From the NCBI RefSeq assembly GCF_028330965.1, contig NZ_JAQMUB010000037.1, positions 1 through 64,000 of the forward strand: a stretch of 64,000 bases of DNA, in the 5' to 3' direction. Numbering within the stretch: the first letter of the stretch is position 1; every line of letters begins with the position of its first letter. Position numbers and translations under genes: made by a program. Below, one piece after another: positions 28,987 to 39,132 of the stretch. The notes beneath the pieces were generated by a model that did not search any database, had not been told where the DNA came from, and saw only the letters and a list, made by a program, of their open reading frames with translations. This stretch comes from Oscillatoria sp. CS-180 (GTDB lineage Bacteria; Cyanobacteriota; Cyanobacteriia; Phormidesmidales; Phormidesmidaceae).

Positions 28987-30222
28987 ATGCGCTGGAAGCG
29001 ATTTTTAACTGGGGTAATGTTGGGAGTGATCGCAAGCTTCTGCATCGCTTGCACACAGACTGCACTACAGTCATCGACCACGACTTCATCCCCTGCGGAC
29101 AGTTCGATAGAGCAAACAGAGACGGTTGAAACGACAGCCGCTGCTCCAGAACCAGACCCAACACCCCAGGCGCTACCTCAGGCAACTCAGCAGATGCTGG
29201 CCAGTCTGGGTCAGGAGCTAGTCGATCCACCCCGTGGAGACCTCCGCATGGTGGTGATGAGCGATCTGAATGGCGTCTACGGCTCTACAGACTACGATCC
29301 TGAAATTGACAAGACGATGGCCCTGATTCCCTTTTGGAATCCGGACTTAGTGGTGTGTAGCGGCGATATGGTAGCGGGACAGGATCTGACCCTCACCCCT
29401 GACCAGATTCAGGCGATGTGGACCGCTTTTGATGACCATGTTATGGCTCCCTTGCGAGCAGCGGGTTTGCCTTATGGGTTCACCATCGGCAATCACGATG
29501 CTTCCAGCGCATTGGGCATTAACGATGTTCATTTGTTCCAGCAGGAGCGCGATTTGGCAACTGCTTATTGGCAAGCTCCTGAACACGATCCGGGGGTGGA
29601 TTTTGTTGATCGCTTCGAGTTCCCCTTCTATTACGCCTTTCGTCACGGCGATATCTTTTTCGTGTCTTGGGATGCTTCCTCTAGTCAAATCCCAGAGGAC
29701 AAGCTGGCTTGGGTAGAAGAGGCACTGGCAAGTGAAGCGGCTCAGAACGCTCGCATGCGAATTCTGTTAGGACACTTGCCGCTGTACGCCGTTGCTGTAG
29801 GCCGCGACGAACCTGGCGAAGTCATGGACAATGCTGACCAGCTTCAAGCCATGTTGGAAAAGTATGACGTTCACACTTACATCAGTGGGCATCATCATGC
29901 CTATTATCCAGGCCATCGCGGCAATCTTCAGCTCTTACACATGGGCGTCATCGGATCAGGACCCCGCCCTTTGATTGACAGTGACTTACCACCCCGGAAA
30001 GTACTCACCGTATTAGATGTGGACTTTGATGCGCCTGACCCAACTCGCTACACCACCTACGACATTCAAACAATGGAGGTGATCGAGTATAGCGATTTAC
30101 CCCGCTTCCTAACTGGGCACAACGGCAGAGTACTGCGGCGTGATGTAGACGAAACGGAAATTAGCGCTGATGAGCAAGCTTTTTGCGAAGCAATGCTTGG
30201 AGCAGCATCGTGTACGTCTTAG
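28987..30222 (+). CDS. Calcineurin-like metallophosphoesterase, lipoprotein
   Basis: 411 residues from ATG 28987; a TTG at 28966 is an alternative. RWKR precedes a hydrophobic helix that ends in CIAC, which fits a lipoprotein signal (the Cys at -3 is unusual). An S/T/E/P-rich linker follows (about 25-65), then the phosphoesterase domain: VVMSDLNGVYGS, a CSGDMVAG metal site, TIGNHDASS, ILLGHLPLYA and ISGHHHAYYPG. It is probably anchored to the outer face of a membrane, acting on a phosphate ester or nucleotide in the periplasm. It ends in CTS inside a 13-nt tandem repeat and is convergent with acs. Confidence 0.86.
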   Translation: MRWKRFLTGVMLGVIASFCIACTQTALQSSTTTSSPADSSIEQTETVETTAAAPEPDPTPQALPQATQQMLASLGQELVDPPRGDLRMVVMSDLNGVYGSTDYDPEIDKTMALIPFWNPDLVVCSGDMVAGQDLTLTPDQIQAMWTAFDDHVMAPLRAAGLPYGFTIGNHDASSALGINDVHLFQQERDLATAYWQAPEHDPGVDFVDRFEFPFYYAFRHGDIFFVSWDASSSQIPEDKLAWVEEALASEAAQNARMRILLGHLPLYAVAVGRDEPGEVMDNADQLQAMLEKYDVHTYISGHHHAYYPGHRGNLQLLHMGVIGSGPRPLIDSDLPPRKVLTVLDVDFDAPDPTRYTTYDIQTMEVIEYSDLPRFLTGHNGRVLRRDVDETEISADEQAFCEAMLGAASCTS

Positions 30223-30250
30223 TTTTACGGCTTAGTTTTACGGCTTAGTT
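30214..30250 (+). repeat. 13-nt tandem repeat at the phosphoesterase 3' end
   Basis: Almost three copies of ACGGCTTAGTTTT; the first copy (ACGTCTTAG...) contains the stop codon of the lipoprotein phosphoesterase. Probably a small slippage duplication. Confidence 0.8.
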
Positions 30251-30280
30251 GGTGATCAGGGTTGGACTGCGAAGCTCTGA

Positions 30281-30316
30281 CTAAAAGGGGGATGCCTATG
30301 CTGCATCCCCTTTTAG
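30281..30316. terminator. Bidirectional terminator between phosphoesterase and acs
   Basis: A 14-bp stem (30281-30295 with 30303-30316, one bulged G) with a 7-nt loop. The arms start with ctaaaa and end with ttttag, so a T-run is produced on both strands. It lies between two convergent stops. Confidence 0.85.
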
Positions 30317-30334
30317 CCGAAACAGCAGCTTATA

Positions 30335-32305
30335 CTAAGCCCCTTCACGAAGCTTTTCAAGGACACTTTGATCTTCCATTGTGGTGGCGTCGCCCGCGAT
30401 CGCCTCTCCGCTAGCAAGATTCCGCAAAAAGCGTCGGATGATCTTGCCAGACCGAGTTTTAGGCAGAGCATCGGCAAAGCGAATATCGGCGGGGCGAGCG
30501 ATCGCGCCAATCTCTTCCACAACGTGCTGTTTTAGGGTCTTCTTCAAGTCGTCGCTAGGTTTCTGAGTCCCTTCCAACGTTACAAAGGCGAATACCTCCT
30601 CTCCAGTAATCTCGTTTCTCCGGCCTACGACGGCTGCTTCAGCGACGGCTGGATGAGAGACCAACGCGGACTCGATTTCCATCGTTCCCAGGCGGTGACC
30701 AGAGACGCTGAGGACATCATCCACACGACCCATAACCCAAAAATAGCCGTCTTCGTCGCGACGAGCGCCGTCTCCTGCAAAGTACAGGTAGTTTCCATCT
30801 TGGGGCTGAATATGCTCCCAATAAGTGCGGCGGAAGCGATCGTCATCTCCGTAAACGGTCCGCATCATACTCGGCCAGGGGTGCTTGATCACCAAGTAGC
30901 CGCCCTCGTTATCACCAACGGGTTGCCCCTCAAGATTGACCACATCGGCCAAAATGCCAGGGAATGGCTTTGTTGCCGAACCCGGCTTCGTGGGCGTTGC
31001 ACCGGGTAACGGTGTCAGCATAAAACCGCCTGTTTCCGTCTGCCACCAAGTGTCTACAATGGGACACTTGCCGCCTCCGATCACTTCGTGATACCACATC
31101 CATGCCTCAGGATTGATGGGTTCGCCTACTGTTCCTAGAATCCGTAGAGAGGACAGGTCGCGGGCTTTAGGTTCGTGCTCTCCCATTTTGATAAAGGCTC
31201 GAATCGCGGTCGGCGCAGTGTAGAAGATGTTGACACCATATTTCTCTACAACATCCCAAAAACAGCCGGGATTAGATGGACGGGGGACGCCTTCGTACAT
31301 GAGGCTAGTCGCCCCGTTCGATAGAGGCCCATAGACGATATAGCTGTGGCCTGTAATCCACCCCACGTCGGCAGTACACCAGTAGACATCCGTATCGCGG
31401 TGGTCAAAGGTCCACTGATAGGTCATGTGAGTGTACAGGTTATAGCCGCCTGTCGTGTGGACAACACCTTTGGGTTTGCCTGTGGTGCCGCTGGTATAGA
31501 GGATGAACAGCATGTCTTCGGCGTCCATCACCTCAGCCGGACAGTGGCCCGATGCTGTCTTTTGCAAATCGTGCCACCAGTGGTCGCGACCGGGCACCAT
31601 CGGAATTTTTTCTTTCGTGCGTTGGATGACCAGGACGTTTTGTACGCTGGGGGCAGCATTACTCTCCAGCGCCTTGTCTACTGCGGCTTTAAGCGGAATA
31701 ATCTTATCTTTGCGAAACCCACCATCTGCCGTGATGACGACTTTAGCTTCGGCATCATTGAGCCGATCGCGCAGCGCATCGGCACTAAACCCACCAAAAA
31801 CAACAGTATGAGGAGCACCAATGCGGGCACAGGCCAGCATGGCGATCGCCGCTTCAGGAATCATCGGCATGTAAAGGCCAACGCGATCGCCTTTTTGCAC
31901 GCCCAAGTCCTTCAAAACATTCGCCATCTGACATACTTCGCGATGCAATTCCGCATAAGTCAGCGTGCGAGAATCACCCGGTTCCCCTTCCCAAATGAGG
32001 GCTGCTTTGTTGCGTCGCCAAGTGGTCAAATGACGATCTAAACAGTTGTAAGAAATGTTGATTTTGCCGCCGCTAAACCATTTTGCAAAAGGGGGCTGCC
32101 AGTCCAGTACAGTGTCCCATTTCTCAAACCAGTGCAGTTCGTTCTCAGCCAGTTCTGCCCAAAAGGCAGCCGGATCAGCTGCCGCTTTCTGATAAAGCGC
32201 TTCGTACTCTGCCATGCTCTTGATACGGGCGTCAGCAGCAAAGTCAGCAGGCGGCTCAAACAAGCGCTTCTCATTTAGGATAGATTCGATCGTCGGTTGA
32301 GACAT
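30335..32305 (-). CDS. acs: Acetyl-CoA synthetase
   Basis: Activates acetate to acetyl-CoA through acetyl-AMP; a 656-residue AMP-forming ligase. Core motifs: [19 protein letters not shown] (ATP binding), [10 protein letters not shown] (A5), [16 protein letters not shown] and the C-terminal [14 protein letters not shown], whose Lys is the catalytic and acetylation site. ATG 32305 (SQPTIESIL) is chosen because family sequence begins there; the frame extends 50 codons further to 32455, but that part has no homology look. No Shine-Dalgarno sequence is seen. The 793-bp gap upstream is unusually long. Confidence 0.97.
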   Translation of the reverse strand: MSQPTIESILNEKRLFEPPADFAADARIKSMAEYEALYQKAAADPAAFWAELAENELHWFEKWDTVLDWQPPFAKWFSGGKINISYNCLDRHLTTWRRNKAALIWEGEPGDSRTLTYAELHREVCQMANVLKDLGVQKGDRVGLYMPMIPEAAIAMLACARIGAPHTVVFGGFSADALRDRLNDAEAKVVITADGGFRKDKIIPLKAAVDKALESNAAPSVQNVLVIQRTKEKIPMVPGRDHWWHDLQKTASGHCPAEVMDAEDMLFILYTSGTTGKPKGVVHTTGGYNLYTHMTYQWTFDHRDTDVYWCTADVGWITGHSYIVYGPLSNGATSLMYEGVPRPSNPGCFWDVVEKYGVNIFYTAPTAIRAFIKMGEHEPKARDLSSLRILGTVGEPINPEAWMWYHEVIGGGKCPIVDTWWQTETGGFMLTPLPGATPTKPGSATKPFPGILADVVNLEGQPVGDNEGGYLVIKHPWPSMMRTVYGDDDRFRRTYWEHIQPQDGNYLYFAGDGARRDEDGYFWVMGRVDDVLSVSGHRLGTMEIESALVSHPAVAEAAVVGRRNEITGEEVFAFVTLEGTQKPSDDLKKTLKQHVVEEIGAIARPADIRFADALPKTRSGKIIRRFLRNLASGEAIAGDATTMEDQSVLEKLREGA

Positions 32306-33098
32306 AGCGGTGATATAAAATTGCGGTGCTAAAGATGCTGGCAACCAGCGTTCTTGCACCTCAAACCATACGCGATCGCTGCACCGAACATTCAATCTGT
32401 CCAATTTTATTAACTTCAGCACGATGCGCGCTTTGGATGGAAATCTTGCCGTCAAATGAATTGCAAAACAGATTAGAAATCAATTTAAATTGCTGATCAG
32501 GTAATCTAATTGTTTATATAGATGACAACTTGATTCTGAAGTATTTGGAACGTTTGTAAAACACTCACGTGTCTCTATCTTTAGACGCTTTCATAGCGAG
32601 GAACTCTACCTTCGGAGTACGCCCCAAGCTAGATGTTTCAATCTCAAGAAATCGGTTTATTAGAAATGGTTGGTGCTTAGAACCTAATCGCTATGAACGC
32701 TATTCCTGACTTTGACATCATCCGTTTTAATGCGGGGTTTTCAGGCCGTGAGGCTGAAAATACAATTGGTGCTCTGGATGTCGCAACTCTTTACTTTGCA
32801 TTCGCCTAAATGCGGGTTTCGGCCTTCTTCGGAAGACGTATTTCCATCAAAAGTCTGTTGTACTGGGCAGTTGTGCAGAGCAATCTTGCTGGGTTAGTGA
32901 GGCTTTAGCGCTTGTAGCTGTACGCGCAAGCGTTGGTATCGGGCCGCTTTACCCCAACAAGGTTTTAGAGCGTAGACAATGTTTCGGAATGTGGACTTTC
33001 GAGACAGTGGAGCCACAATAACTAGCAACATGGGCTGCGCTTTCCCATAAACAGTTCTCTAAGCACCCCTTTAGCTGTTACGAATCAAGGAAACCACC
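32306..33098. other. Long divergent intergenic region, 793 bp
   Basis: No reading frame in it is convincing. It contains an inverted-repeat element (32590-32697, listed separately), a T-rich hairpin region near 32732-32762 with matching arms ttttca/tgaaaa, and a second small hairpin with a TTCG loop near 32818-32835. These two share the string aatgcgg before them, so they may be a diverged duplicate. A 6-bp stem lies near 32908-32935. Promoters for acs (leftward) and for the repeat protein (rightward) should lie here. An unannotated RNA gene is possible. Confidence 0.45.
32590..32697. repeat. 108-nt element closed by a perfect 10-bp inverted repeat
   Basis: The ends are TTCATAGCGA (32590-32599) and TCGCTATGAA (32688-32697). 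On the minus strand, the direction of acs, it begins TTCATAGCGATTAGG and contains TAAGCACCAACCATTT, which resembles the start of the dispersed repeat copy A (TTCATAGCGTTAGCC then TTTAGCACCCAAC). It may be a structured RNA, a 5' leader far upstream of acs, or a small non-autonomous mobile element. Confidence 0.5.
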
Positions 33099-36000
33099 AT
33101 GAACCTACTTTTTATGGGTCAGCTGCTGAGTGTGTTAGCTCAGCTAGAGGATCCTGGAATTGATACCCCTGAGGAAGCTGCCCTGATTTTTTCGGGGCCG
33201 CAATTTTTTATTGCTTTGCTGTCGGGTTTGGTCCTAGCGTTTGGATTTCAGCTGCTGTTGACTAATCTGTCCGTCGCAGCGGGCATTTCCTACGTTGGGC
33301 ATTCCTCTTCGTCCTCATCCTCATCCAGCAAGTCTTCCAGCGGCTCTGGAATAGGCAAAATTAGCGTAGCCGTTGGGATTTGGACTCTGATTACGGTTAG
33401 TTTGGCGCTGTTTTTTGCCTGCTGGTTAGCTGTCAAACTCAGTCTTTATAACAGTGCTTTGTTAGGCGCTATCACAGGACTTGTCATCTGGGGCACCTAT
33501 TTCTCCCTCTTGTTCTGGGTTAGTTCTACGACTGTAGGTTCGCTCATCGGTTCCGTTGTTCGTACAGCAACCTCTAGCTTCAACTCCTTGGTTGGCACCG
33601 CAACGGCTGCCTTTGGGGCCAAGGCTGCTAGCAATCAGGTTTATGAAACGGCTGAAGCGGTTGCAGCAGCGGTTCGCAAAGAGGTGGTCCAGGGGATTGA
33701 CAACACCAATCTTCTTGACTCAGTTCAAGACTATGTTGTCACCTTGCGATCGCCTCAGCTAGAAACAGAAAGTCTGGAGGCAGAATTTGAGCGTCTCATT
33801 AAAACGTCCAATCTGTCCTCAACAGCGACTCCCGAAATTCTGGACCAAGTTGATCAAGCAGCATTTGAAAAGCTGGTTAGCCGACGTACCGATCTTTCTC
33901 GTGAGGAAGCTCGTCGGGTGGCCAAGCGCCTGCACCGTATTTGGCAGCGAGAGCTGAGTGGCTCGTCGGGTCGGCAGCCTCTAGCTGAACTGGTTGAATA
34001 CGTTCAGAGTGCTCGTCCTGGCGATAAGATTGCTGACCGCCTGAGCGATCGCCTGGATCAGTTTTTGGATGAGTATCGTAAGCAAGGACAATCTCAGCAG
34101 CAGACCCCTGGTATTGTGTCCCAAGGCTTCAACGCCCTCATGGGAGCCGTGATGGGCAGCACTGATTTGTCAGAACTCGACGTTGAGACCGTCACCAACA
34201 AAGTGAAGCAGGTCAAAAATCAGCTGGTCGATCAGGGCAGCAGCGTTGCTCAACAGCTGGGCAGTGACGAAGAGCGCTACAGTGTTGTTAAAGCGGATGT
34301 CGAAAGCTATTTGCTGAACACCTATCCTTGGCAGATGAAGCCAGAGCGTTTGCGAACTGAGTTTAGAGAAGTTCTCTATGACGCCAACGCGGATACGGGT
34401 CTCTTGCGACAGGAGCTTGATCGGTTAAACCGCGATTACTTTGAAACGCTGTTGAGCGATCGTGGCCTACTGACACCCAGTGAAATTGAGCGCACTTCTA
34501 ATGTGCTGGAAGCCGTGCGGGTTCAGGTACTCAAGGAAGTGATTGATATTGATCGATTTGAGCAAGCAAAAGCTCTGAAATCTCAGGTGGAGGTCTTCTT
34601 ACGCACGACGCCCAAAGCTGAGTTGATGTCAGATATGGGCAAGCAAGCATTCCATGCACTTGTTGAAGATGACGATGCTAGTTTTGATGATTTGCAGGTT
34701 CGCTTTTCTGAACTGACTTATGATTTCTTTGCTCGCCATCTAAGAACTCGTAATGATCTCAATGAAGGTGAGATTCAGCTGCTTGCAGCTCAGTTTGAAC
34801 AAATCAAAAACGAGACGCTGCAAAATGCCCACAACCTTCAAGACCGGGCTAAGATGCGTGCTCAAGAGCAATGGCAGAGTGTCCAAGATCACCTGCGGAA
34901 TACGGGCAAGCCTGAGTTGAATCCCGAAGGTATCAAGCGTGACCTGAAGATTTTGCTGAATGAGCCGGATGTTGGGGTTCAAAGGCTGAGACAGCGCTTT
35001 TCTCAGTTCGATCGCGAAACGTTGATTCGGCTATTGGGTCAGCGAGAGGATTTGAGTGAGACTGAAGTGCGTCGCATTGCACGAGATGTTGAGTCTAACT
35101 ATCAGCAGGTTGTGAATGCACCTGGTAAGCTGTCGGCTCAAGCTCAAGCTAAGTATGATGAGGCGACTAGCGCGATCTCGGATTACCTGCGTCGGACCGG
35201 CAAGCCCGAACTTAATCCCGAGGGCATTCAGCGTGATATCAATCTGCTGCTGAATGATCCTAAGGCTGGAACTCGGGCGATGAGAGCGCGTCTAGCTGCG
35301 ATGGACCGGGATACTTTGGTTCAGCTGCTTAGTCAGCGGGACGACCTGAGCGAGGAAGAAGTCAATCAGATCATTGATGACATTCTTGAAACGATCCGCA
35401 GCATCCTCAAATCTCCTCAGCGACTGGCTCGTCGGGCCAAGGCTCAAGTCATGTCCTTTGAGCAATCGTTGGAAGATTACTTACGGAATACTGACAAGGC
35501 TGAGCTTCATCCCGAAGGCATCAAGCGTGATTTGCAAATCTTGATGAACGATCCTCGGGCTGGTGGACGTCGCATACAACAGCGATTAGCTCAAATGGAC
35601 CGCAGTACTGCGGTTGCGCTGTTAGCTCAGCGTCCTGACATGACTCAGCAGGAAGCCGAGGCCGCCGTTGATCAAGTCTTTGCTGTCCGGGATGAAATTC
35701 TGGCTCAGATTCGCAATGTTCAAGAGCAAGTGAAGGGCATGATCCGCAGTGTGCTGGCTCGCATTCAGGCTTACCTGGATTCTTTGGATCGTCCTGAACT
35801 CAATTACGACGGTATTCGTCGAGATCTTAGAACGCTGTTTGATGATCCGCAGTCGGGTCTCGAAGCCTTGAAACAGCGCTTCTCTCAGTTCGATCGCGAT
35901 ACCTTAATTGCTGTCATGAGTTCCCATGACTCCATCTCAGAAACTGATGCGCACCGCATTATTGGTCAAGTGGAGTCGGCGCGCGACAGCGCTATTCGTA

Positions 36001-36179
36001 AGGCAGAGCGGTTAGAGCAAGAGGTTGAAAACCGGGTTCAGGCACTGAAACATCAAGCACAGCAGCAGGTCGAAGATACTCGCAAGGCAGCTGAAGCAGC
36101 CGCTTGGTGGATTTTCTCGACAGCCGCCGTCTCTGCGATCGTCTCTGCAATTGGTGGTAGCCTCGCTGTTCTGGGCTAG
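33099..36179 (+). CDS. Large membrane protein with seven ~98-residue repeats
   Basis: 1026 residues. The N-terminus has three to four membrane helices (about 35-58, 85-110, 118-140), with an SSSSSSSS linker near 70-80 and a YVGHSSS turn. Then come repeats starting near residues 208, 400, 497, 594, 693, 791 and 889. The best four read DYLRNTGKPELNPEGI, then a DP.AG motif, then QRFSQFDRETLIRLL, then QREDLSETE. They look all-helical. A C-terminal hydrophobic helix (about 1003-1024) closes the protein, so it may be anchored at both ends. ATG 33099 has AAGGAAA 7 nt upstream. Similar proteins are found in cyanobacteria, but I know no established function; a structural or membrane-organising role is plausible. 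Confidence 0.85.
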   Translation: MNLLFMGQLLSVLAQLEDPGIDTPEEAALIFSGPQFFIALLSGLVLAFGFQLLLTNLSVAAGISYVGHSSSSSSSSSKSSSGSGIGKISVAVGIWTLITVSLALFFACWLAVKLSLYNSALLGAITGLVIWGTYFSLLFWVSSTTVGSLIGSVVRTATSSFNSLVGTATAAFGAKAASNQVYETAEAVAAAVRKEVVQGIDNTNLLDSVQDYVVTLRSPQLETESLEAEFERLIKTSNLSSTATPEILDQVDQAAFEKLVSRRTDLSREEARRVAKRLHRIWQRELSGSSGRQPLAELVEYVQSARPGDKIADRLSDRLDQFLDEYRKQGQSQQQTPGIVSQGFNALMGAVMGSTDLSELDVETVTNKVKQVKNQLVDQGSSVAQQLGSDEERYSVVKADVESYLLNTYPWQMKPERLRTEFREVLYDANADTGLLRQELDRLNRDYFETLLSDRGLLTPSEIERTSNVLEAVRVQVLKEVIDIDRFEQAKALKSQVEVFLRTTPKAELMSDMGKQAFHALVEDDDASFDDLQVRFSELTYDFFARHLRTRNDLNEGEIQLLAAQFEQIKNETLQNAHNLQDRAKMRAQEQWQSVQDHLRNTGKPELNPEGIKRDLKILLNEPDVGVQRLRQRFSQFDRETLIRLLGQREDLSETEVRRIARDVESNYQQVVNAPGKLSAQAQAKYDEATSAISDYLRRTGKPELNPEGIQRDINLLLNDPKAGTRAMRARLAAMDRDTLVQLLSQRDDLSEEEVNQIIDDILETIRSILKSPQRLARRAKAQVMSFEQSLEDYLRNTDKAELHPEGIKRDLQILMNDPRAGGRRIQQRLAQMDRSTAVALLAQRPDMTQQEAEAAVDQVFAVRDEILAQIRNVQEQVKGMIRSVLARIQAYLDSLDRPELNYDGIRRDLRTLFDDPQSGLEALKQRFSQFDRDTLIAVMSSHDSISETDAHRIIGQVESARDSAIRKAERLEQEVENRVQALKHQAQQQVEDTRKAAEAAAWWIFSTAAVSAIVSAIGGSLAVLG

Positions 36180-36229
36180 GTCGTCTATTCTGACCGTGTT
36201 CAACCACCCTCATAAGTAAGGTAAGCAAT

Positions 36230-36263
36230 AGGTAGGGTAGGCGTATGTCTACCCTACCTTTAT
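36230..36263 (+). terminator. Terminator after the repeat protein gene
   Basis: A perfect 11-bp stem (36230-36240 with 36249-36259) with an 8-nt loop, followed by TTAT. It lies 51 nt past the stop and also faces the convergent secreted-protein gene. Confidence 0.75.
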
Positions 36264-36298
36264 GTTGATTGGGGTTTTGTCTTAACCCAAACTGGACG

Positions 36299-36832
36299 TT
36301 AATTGACCGGGATGTAGGTTGGTGCAACGTCGACAGGCTGATAGCCCGCAGCAATGCATCGTGCCAGCGCTTCATCCGTAGCATAGCCAGCTGCATCAGC
36401 CACACCAACAACACAAGCAGAATAGCGCTGTGGCAAAAGACTGCGATGACAGTGAAGAAGAACTTCCTGGGAGTCATCGACCGCCAGCGTTTGATGAATA
36501 CTACTTACACAGGTCGCAACCTCATCAGGACGGCGATCGCGACTACATGCTGTCAGCGCATCTTCGGGCACAACTGACGCCACTGACAGGACGTTCGTCA
36601 CGCAACTGGAGACCTGAGAAGGTTCTAAGGAAAGGGCGCAAGCGACCGCAGCAGTATCAGCAGCGATTCCGGCATCGATTAGCTCATCCGTGCAGCCTTC
36701 GTAATTCACATCATTGATGGCATGGGCAGGTGCTGACATCAAAGGCAATGCAGCCGCCGCCGCAAAGCCAATTGCGGCAAACGGTATCGCAGGCCACTGG
36801 AGAAGTTTAGGAAACCGAGAAAAATGAATCAT
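36299..36832 (-). CDS. Secreted protein with repeated Cys pattern
   Basis: 177 residues. The signal peptide (hydrophobic about 14-33, cut after SAPAHA) is followed by a mature part with about four imperfect units of 30-35 residues. Each has Cys pairs and an acidic-hydrophobic core: AAVACALSLEPSQVSSCV, DALTACSRDRRPDEVATCV, EVLLHCHRSLLPQRYSACV, and DEALARCIAAGY. The regular A.ACA..L.P....SCV pattern suggests disulfide-bonded helical hairpins exported to the periplasm. No named family was recognised. It starts at ATG 36832. Confidence 0.75.
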   Translation of the reverse strand: MIHFSRFPKLLQWPAIPFAAIGFAAAAALPLMSAPAHAINDVNYEGCTDELIDAGIAADTAAVACALSLEPSQVSSCVTNVLSVASVVPEDALTACSRDRRPDEVATCVSSIHQTLAVDDSQEVLLHCHRSLLPQRYSACVVGVADAAGYATDEALARCIAAGYQPVDVAPTYIPVN

Positions 36833-37049
36833 GACAGAAGATAAACGGTTATATCAGTTGGTTAACGGTGCAATAAGCGCTGACAAGAAAAATTAAGACC
36901 GATTTACGATTGTTCTGAAGTCTTCTCTATAGAACCCCTAACGATATTCCTACATAATCCAGCCTTTCAGGAATGAGAGCAACGGGACAATCGTTCTACA
37001 GTAGAAGATAGCTCAAACGTTACCTACGTAAACCTGAGGGTATCTCGAT

Positions 37050-38969
37050 ATGCATTTAAGTGACGTAACCCACCCGAACCAACTTCACGGTTTGACGATT
37101 CATCAACTCGAACAGATCGCTCGTCAGATCCGAGAAAAGCATCTGGAAACCGTTGCCACCAGTGGGGGCCACTTAGGTCCTGGTTTGGGCGTCGTCGAAT
37201 TGACCCTAGCACTTTATCAAACCCTCGATTTGGACTTTGACAAAGTGGTTTGGGACGTAGGCCATCAAGCGTATCCTCATAAACTCATCACCGGACGCTA
37301 CCACGACTTCCACACCCTACGCCAAAAAGATGGTGTTGCCGGCTATCTCAAGCGCTCCGAAAACAAGTTTGATCACTTTGGAGCTGGACACGCTTCCACC
37401 AGCATCTCAGCTGCTCTGGGTATGGCTCTAGCTCGTGACCTTCAAGGGGATGACTATAAGGTGGCTGCTATTATTGGCGACGGTGCACTCACTGGAGGGA
37501 TGGCACTGGAGGCCATCAATCATGCTGGACACCTGCCAAATACTCGCTTACTCGTTGTTCTCAATGACAACGAGATGTCGATTTCGCCCAATGTTGGCGC
37601 AATTCCTCGATACCTCAACAAGATTCGACTCAGCCCACCCATGCAGTTCCTCACAGACAATCTGGAGGAGCAATTCAAACATCTGCCCTTTGGTGAGTCT
37701 TTGACTCCTGAACTGAGCCGTGTCAAAGAGGGGATGAAGCGGCTAGCTGTTCCCAAAGTGGGAGCTGTTTTTGAAGAATTGGGCTTCACCTACATGGGCC
37801 CCGTAGATGGTCATAATTTGGCTGAACTAACCCACACCTTCAAAGAAGCTCATAAGATTGAAGGCCCAGTGCTGGTTCATGTCGTCACGGTGAAAGGAAA
37901 GGGCTATGCGATCGCCGAAGAAGACCAAGTCGGCTATCACGCTCAAAATCCCTTTGATTTAGCAACAGGCAAAGCTAAGCCATCTAACAAACCCAAGCCC
38001 CCCAAGTATGCCAAGGTTTTCGGCACAACCTTGACCAAGCTGGCTGAAGACAATCCCAAAGTGGTAGGCATCACCGCTGCAATGGCAACGGGAACCGGGC
38101 TAACGACCCTGTGTCAGAAACTGCCCAAGCAGTACATCGACGTCGGTATTGCCGAGCAGCACGCGGTCACTCTTGCTGCCGGACTCGCCGCTGAAGGGAT
38201 GCGTCCCGTTGCTGCAATCTATTCCACCTTCTTACAGCGGGCCTTTGACCAAATCATTCACGATGTCTGCATTCAAAAGCTGCCCGTCTTTTTCTGTCTA
38301 GACCGAGCAGGCATTGTGGGAGCTGATGGCCCAACGCACCAGGGAATGTATGACATCGCCTATCTCCGGTGCATTCCCAACATGGTCATCATGGCACCTA
38401 AAGACGAAGCCGAACTACAGCGCATGATTGTCACGGGAATCAACTACACTGACGGCCCGATCTCGGTCCGTTATCCCCGTGGTAACGGGGTCGGTGCTCC
38501 GTTGATGGAAGAAGGCTGGGAAGAACTGCCTATCGGCAAAGCTGAAGTGCTGCGGCGAGGCGATGACCTGTTGATTTTAGGCTACGGTTCCATGGTCTAT
38601 CCGGCAATGCAAACGGCTGAAATCTTGAGCGAACATGGTGTTCAAGCAACAGTGGTCAATGCTCGATTCGCGAAACCCATCGATGACGAGCTAATCTTGC
38701 CCCTAGCACAACAAATTGGCCGCGTTGTCACTATGGAAGAAGGCTGCATTATGGGTGGATTTGGTACGGGTGTTGCCGAAGCGCTACTGGATGCCCAGAT
38801 CTCTGCGAAAGTCGTTCGGTTGGGTGTGCCAGACGTATTAGTAGACCACGCAACCCCTGATCAATCAAAGGCGACACTCGGTCTCACTCCCTCTCAAATG
38901 ACAGAAACCATTCTCAGCAAATTCAGGCTAGAGCAGCCCACCGTTACCTTGCAACAGGCCTCGTCTTAG
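37050..38969 (+). CDS. dxs: 1-deoxy-D-xylulose-5-phosphate synthase
   Basis: First enzyme of the MEP isoprenoid pathway: pyruvate and glyceraldehyde-3-phosphate give DXP, with thiamine diphosphate as cofactor. 639 residues. The ThDP site [18 protein letters not shown] (about 142-159) with [12 protein letters not shown], the early [13 protein letters not shown] and [10 protein letters not shown], and the Pyr-domain segment [16 protein letters not shown] are all diagnostic. ATG 37050 has TGAGGG 9 nt upstream. It supplies precursors for carotenoids, the phytyl chain and quinones. The 3' flank contains a structured element (39033-39132). Confidence 0.98.
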   Translation: MHLSDVTHPNQLHGLTIHQLEQIARQIREKHLETVATSGGHLGPGLGVVELTLALYQTLDLDFDKVVWDVGHQAYPHKLITGRYHDFHTLRQKDGVAGYLKRSENKFDHFGAGHASTSISAALGMALARDLQGDDYKVAAIIGDGALTGGMALEAINHAGHLPNTRLLVVLNDNEMSISPNVGAIPRYLNKIRLSPPMQFLTDNLEEQFKHLPFGESLTPELSRVKEGMKRLAVPKVGAVFEELGFTYMGPVDGHNLAELTHTFKEAHKIEGPVLVHVVTVKGKGYAIAEEDQVGYHAQNPFDLATGKAKPSNKPKPPKYAKVFGTTLTKLAEDNPKVVGITAAMATGTGLTTLCQKLPKQYIDVGIAEQHAVTLAAGLAAEGMRPVAAIYSTFLQRAFDQIIHDVCIQKLPVFFCLDRAGIVGADGPTHQGMYDIAYLRCIPNMVIMAPKDEAELQRMIVTGINYTDGPISVRYPRGNGVGAPLMEEGWEELPIGKAEVLRRGDDLLILGYGSMVYPAMQTAEILSEHGVQATVVNARFAKPIDDELILPLAQQIGRVVTMEEGCIMGGFGTGVAEALLDAQISAKVVRLGVPDVLVDHATPDQSKATLGLTPSQMTETILSKFRLEQPTVTLQQASS

Positions 38970-39032
38970 AACAGATAGCTAGCGTTCTTGATCTTCATCA
39001 ATTCGTTCTCTAAAGGCGTGCCAACGGTACAT

Positions 39033-39132
39033 CTTAAGGGGATTTTTGGGACAGCATTACCGCTGGTGGAGTGTCATTAGCGCAGCGTAATACACCATAG
39101 CCGGGTTTTCTATTTTCAGAAATCTCCTTAAG
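39033..39132 (+). repeat. 100-nt inverted-repeat element between dxs and radC
   Basis: The ends pair over 13 positions (39033-39045 with 39120-39132), and pairing can continue inward to about 18 positions if G-U pairs are allowed on the plus strand. Inside lies a second hairpin, GTGT(C)ATTA/TAATACAC around 39071-39095. The G-U pairs favour an RNA read in the direction of dxs and radC. It could be a dxs 3' UTR, a small RNA, or a MITE-like remnant. Confidence 0.55.

Noticed and set aside
28859-29230. 123-codon minus-strand frame
   Set aside because: Overlaps the front of the lipoprotein phosphoesterase gene, whose signal peptide and motifs are clear on the plus strand.
31346-32041. 231-codon frame on the plus strand
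   Set aside because: It lies wholly antisense to the acetyl-CoA synthetase gene, has no family features, and mirrors codon bias of acs.
35992-36477. 161-codon minus-strand frame
   Set aside because: Antisense to the end of the repeat membrane protein and overlapping the secreted-protein gene; composition is Arg/Leu-rich noise.
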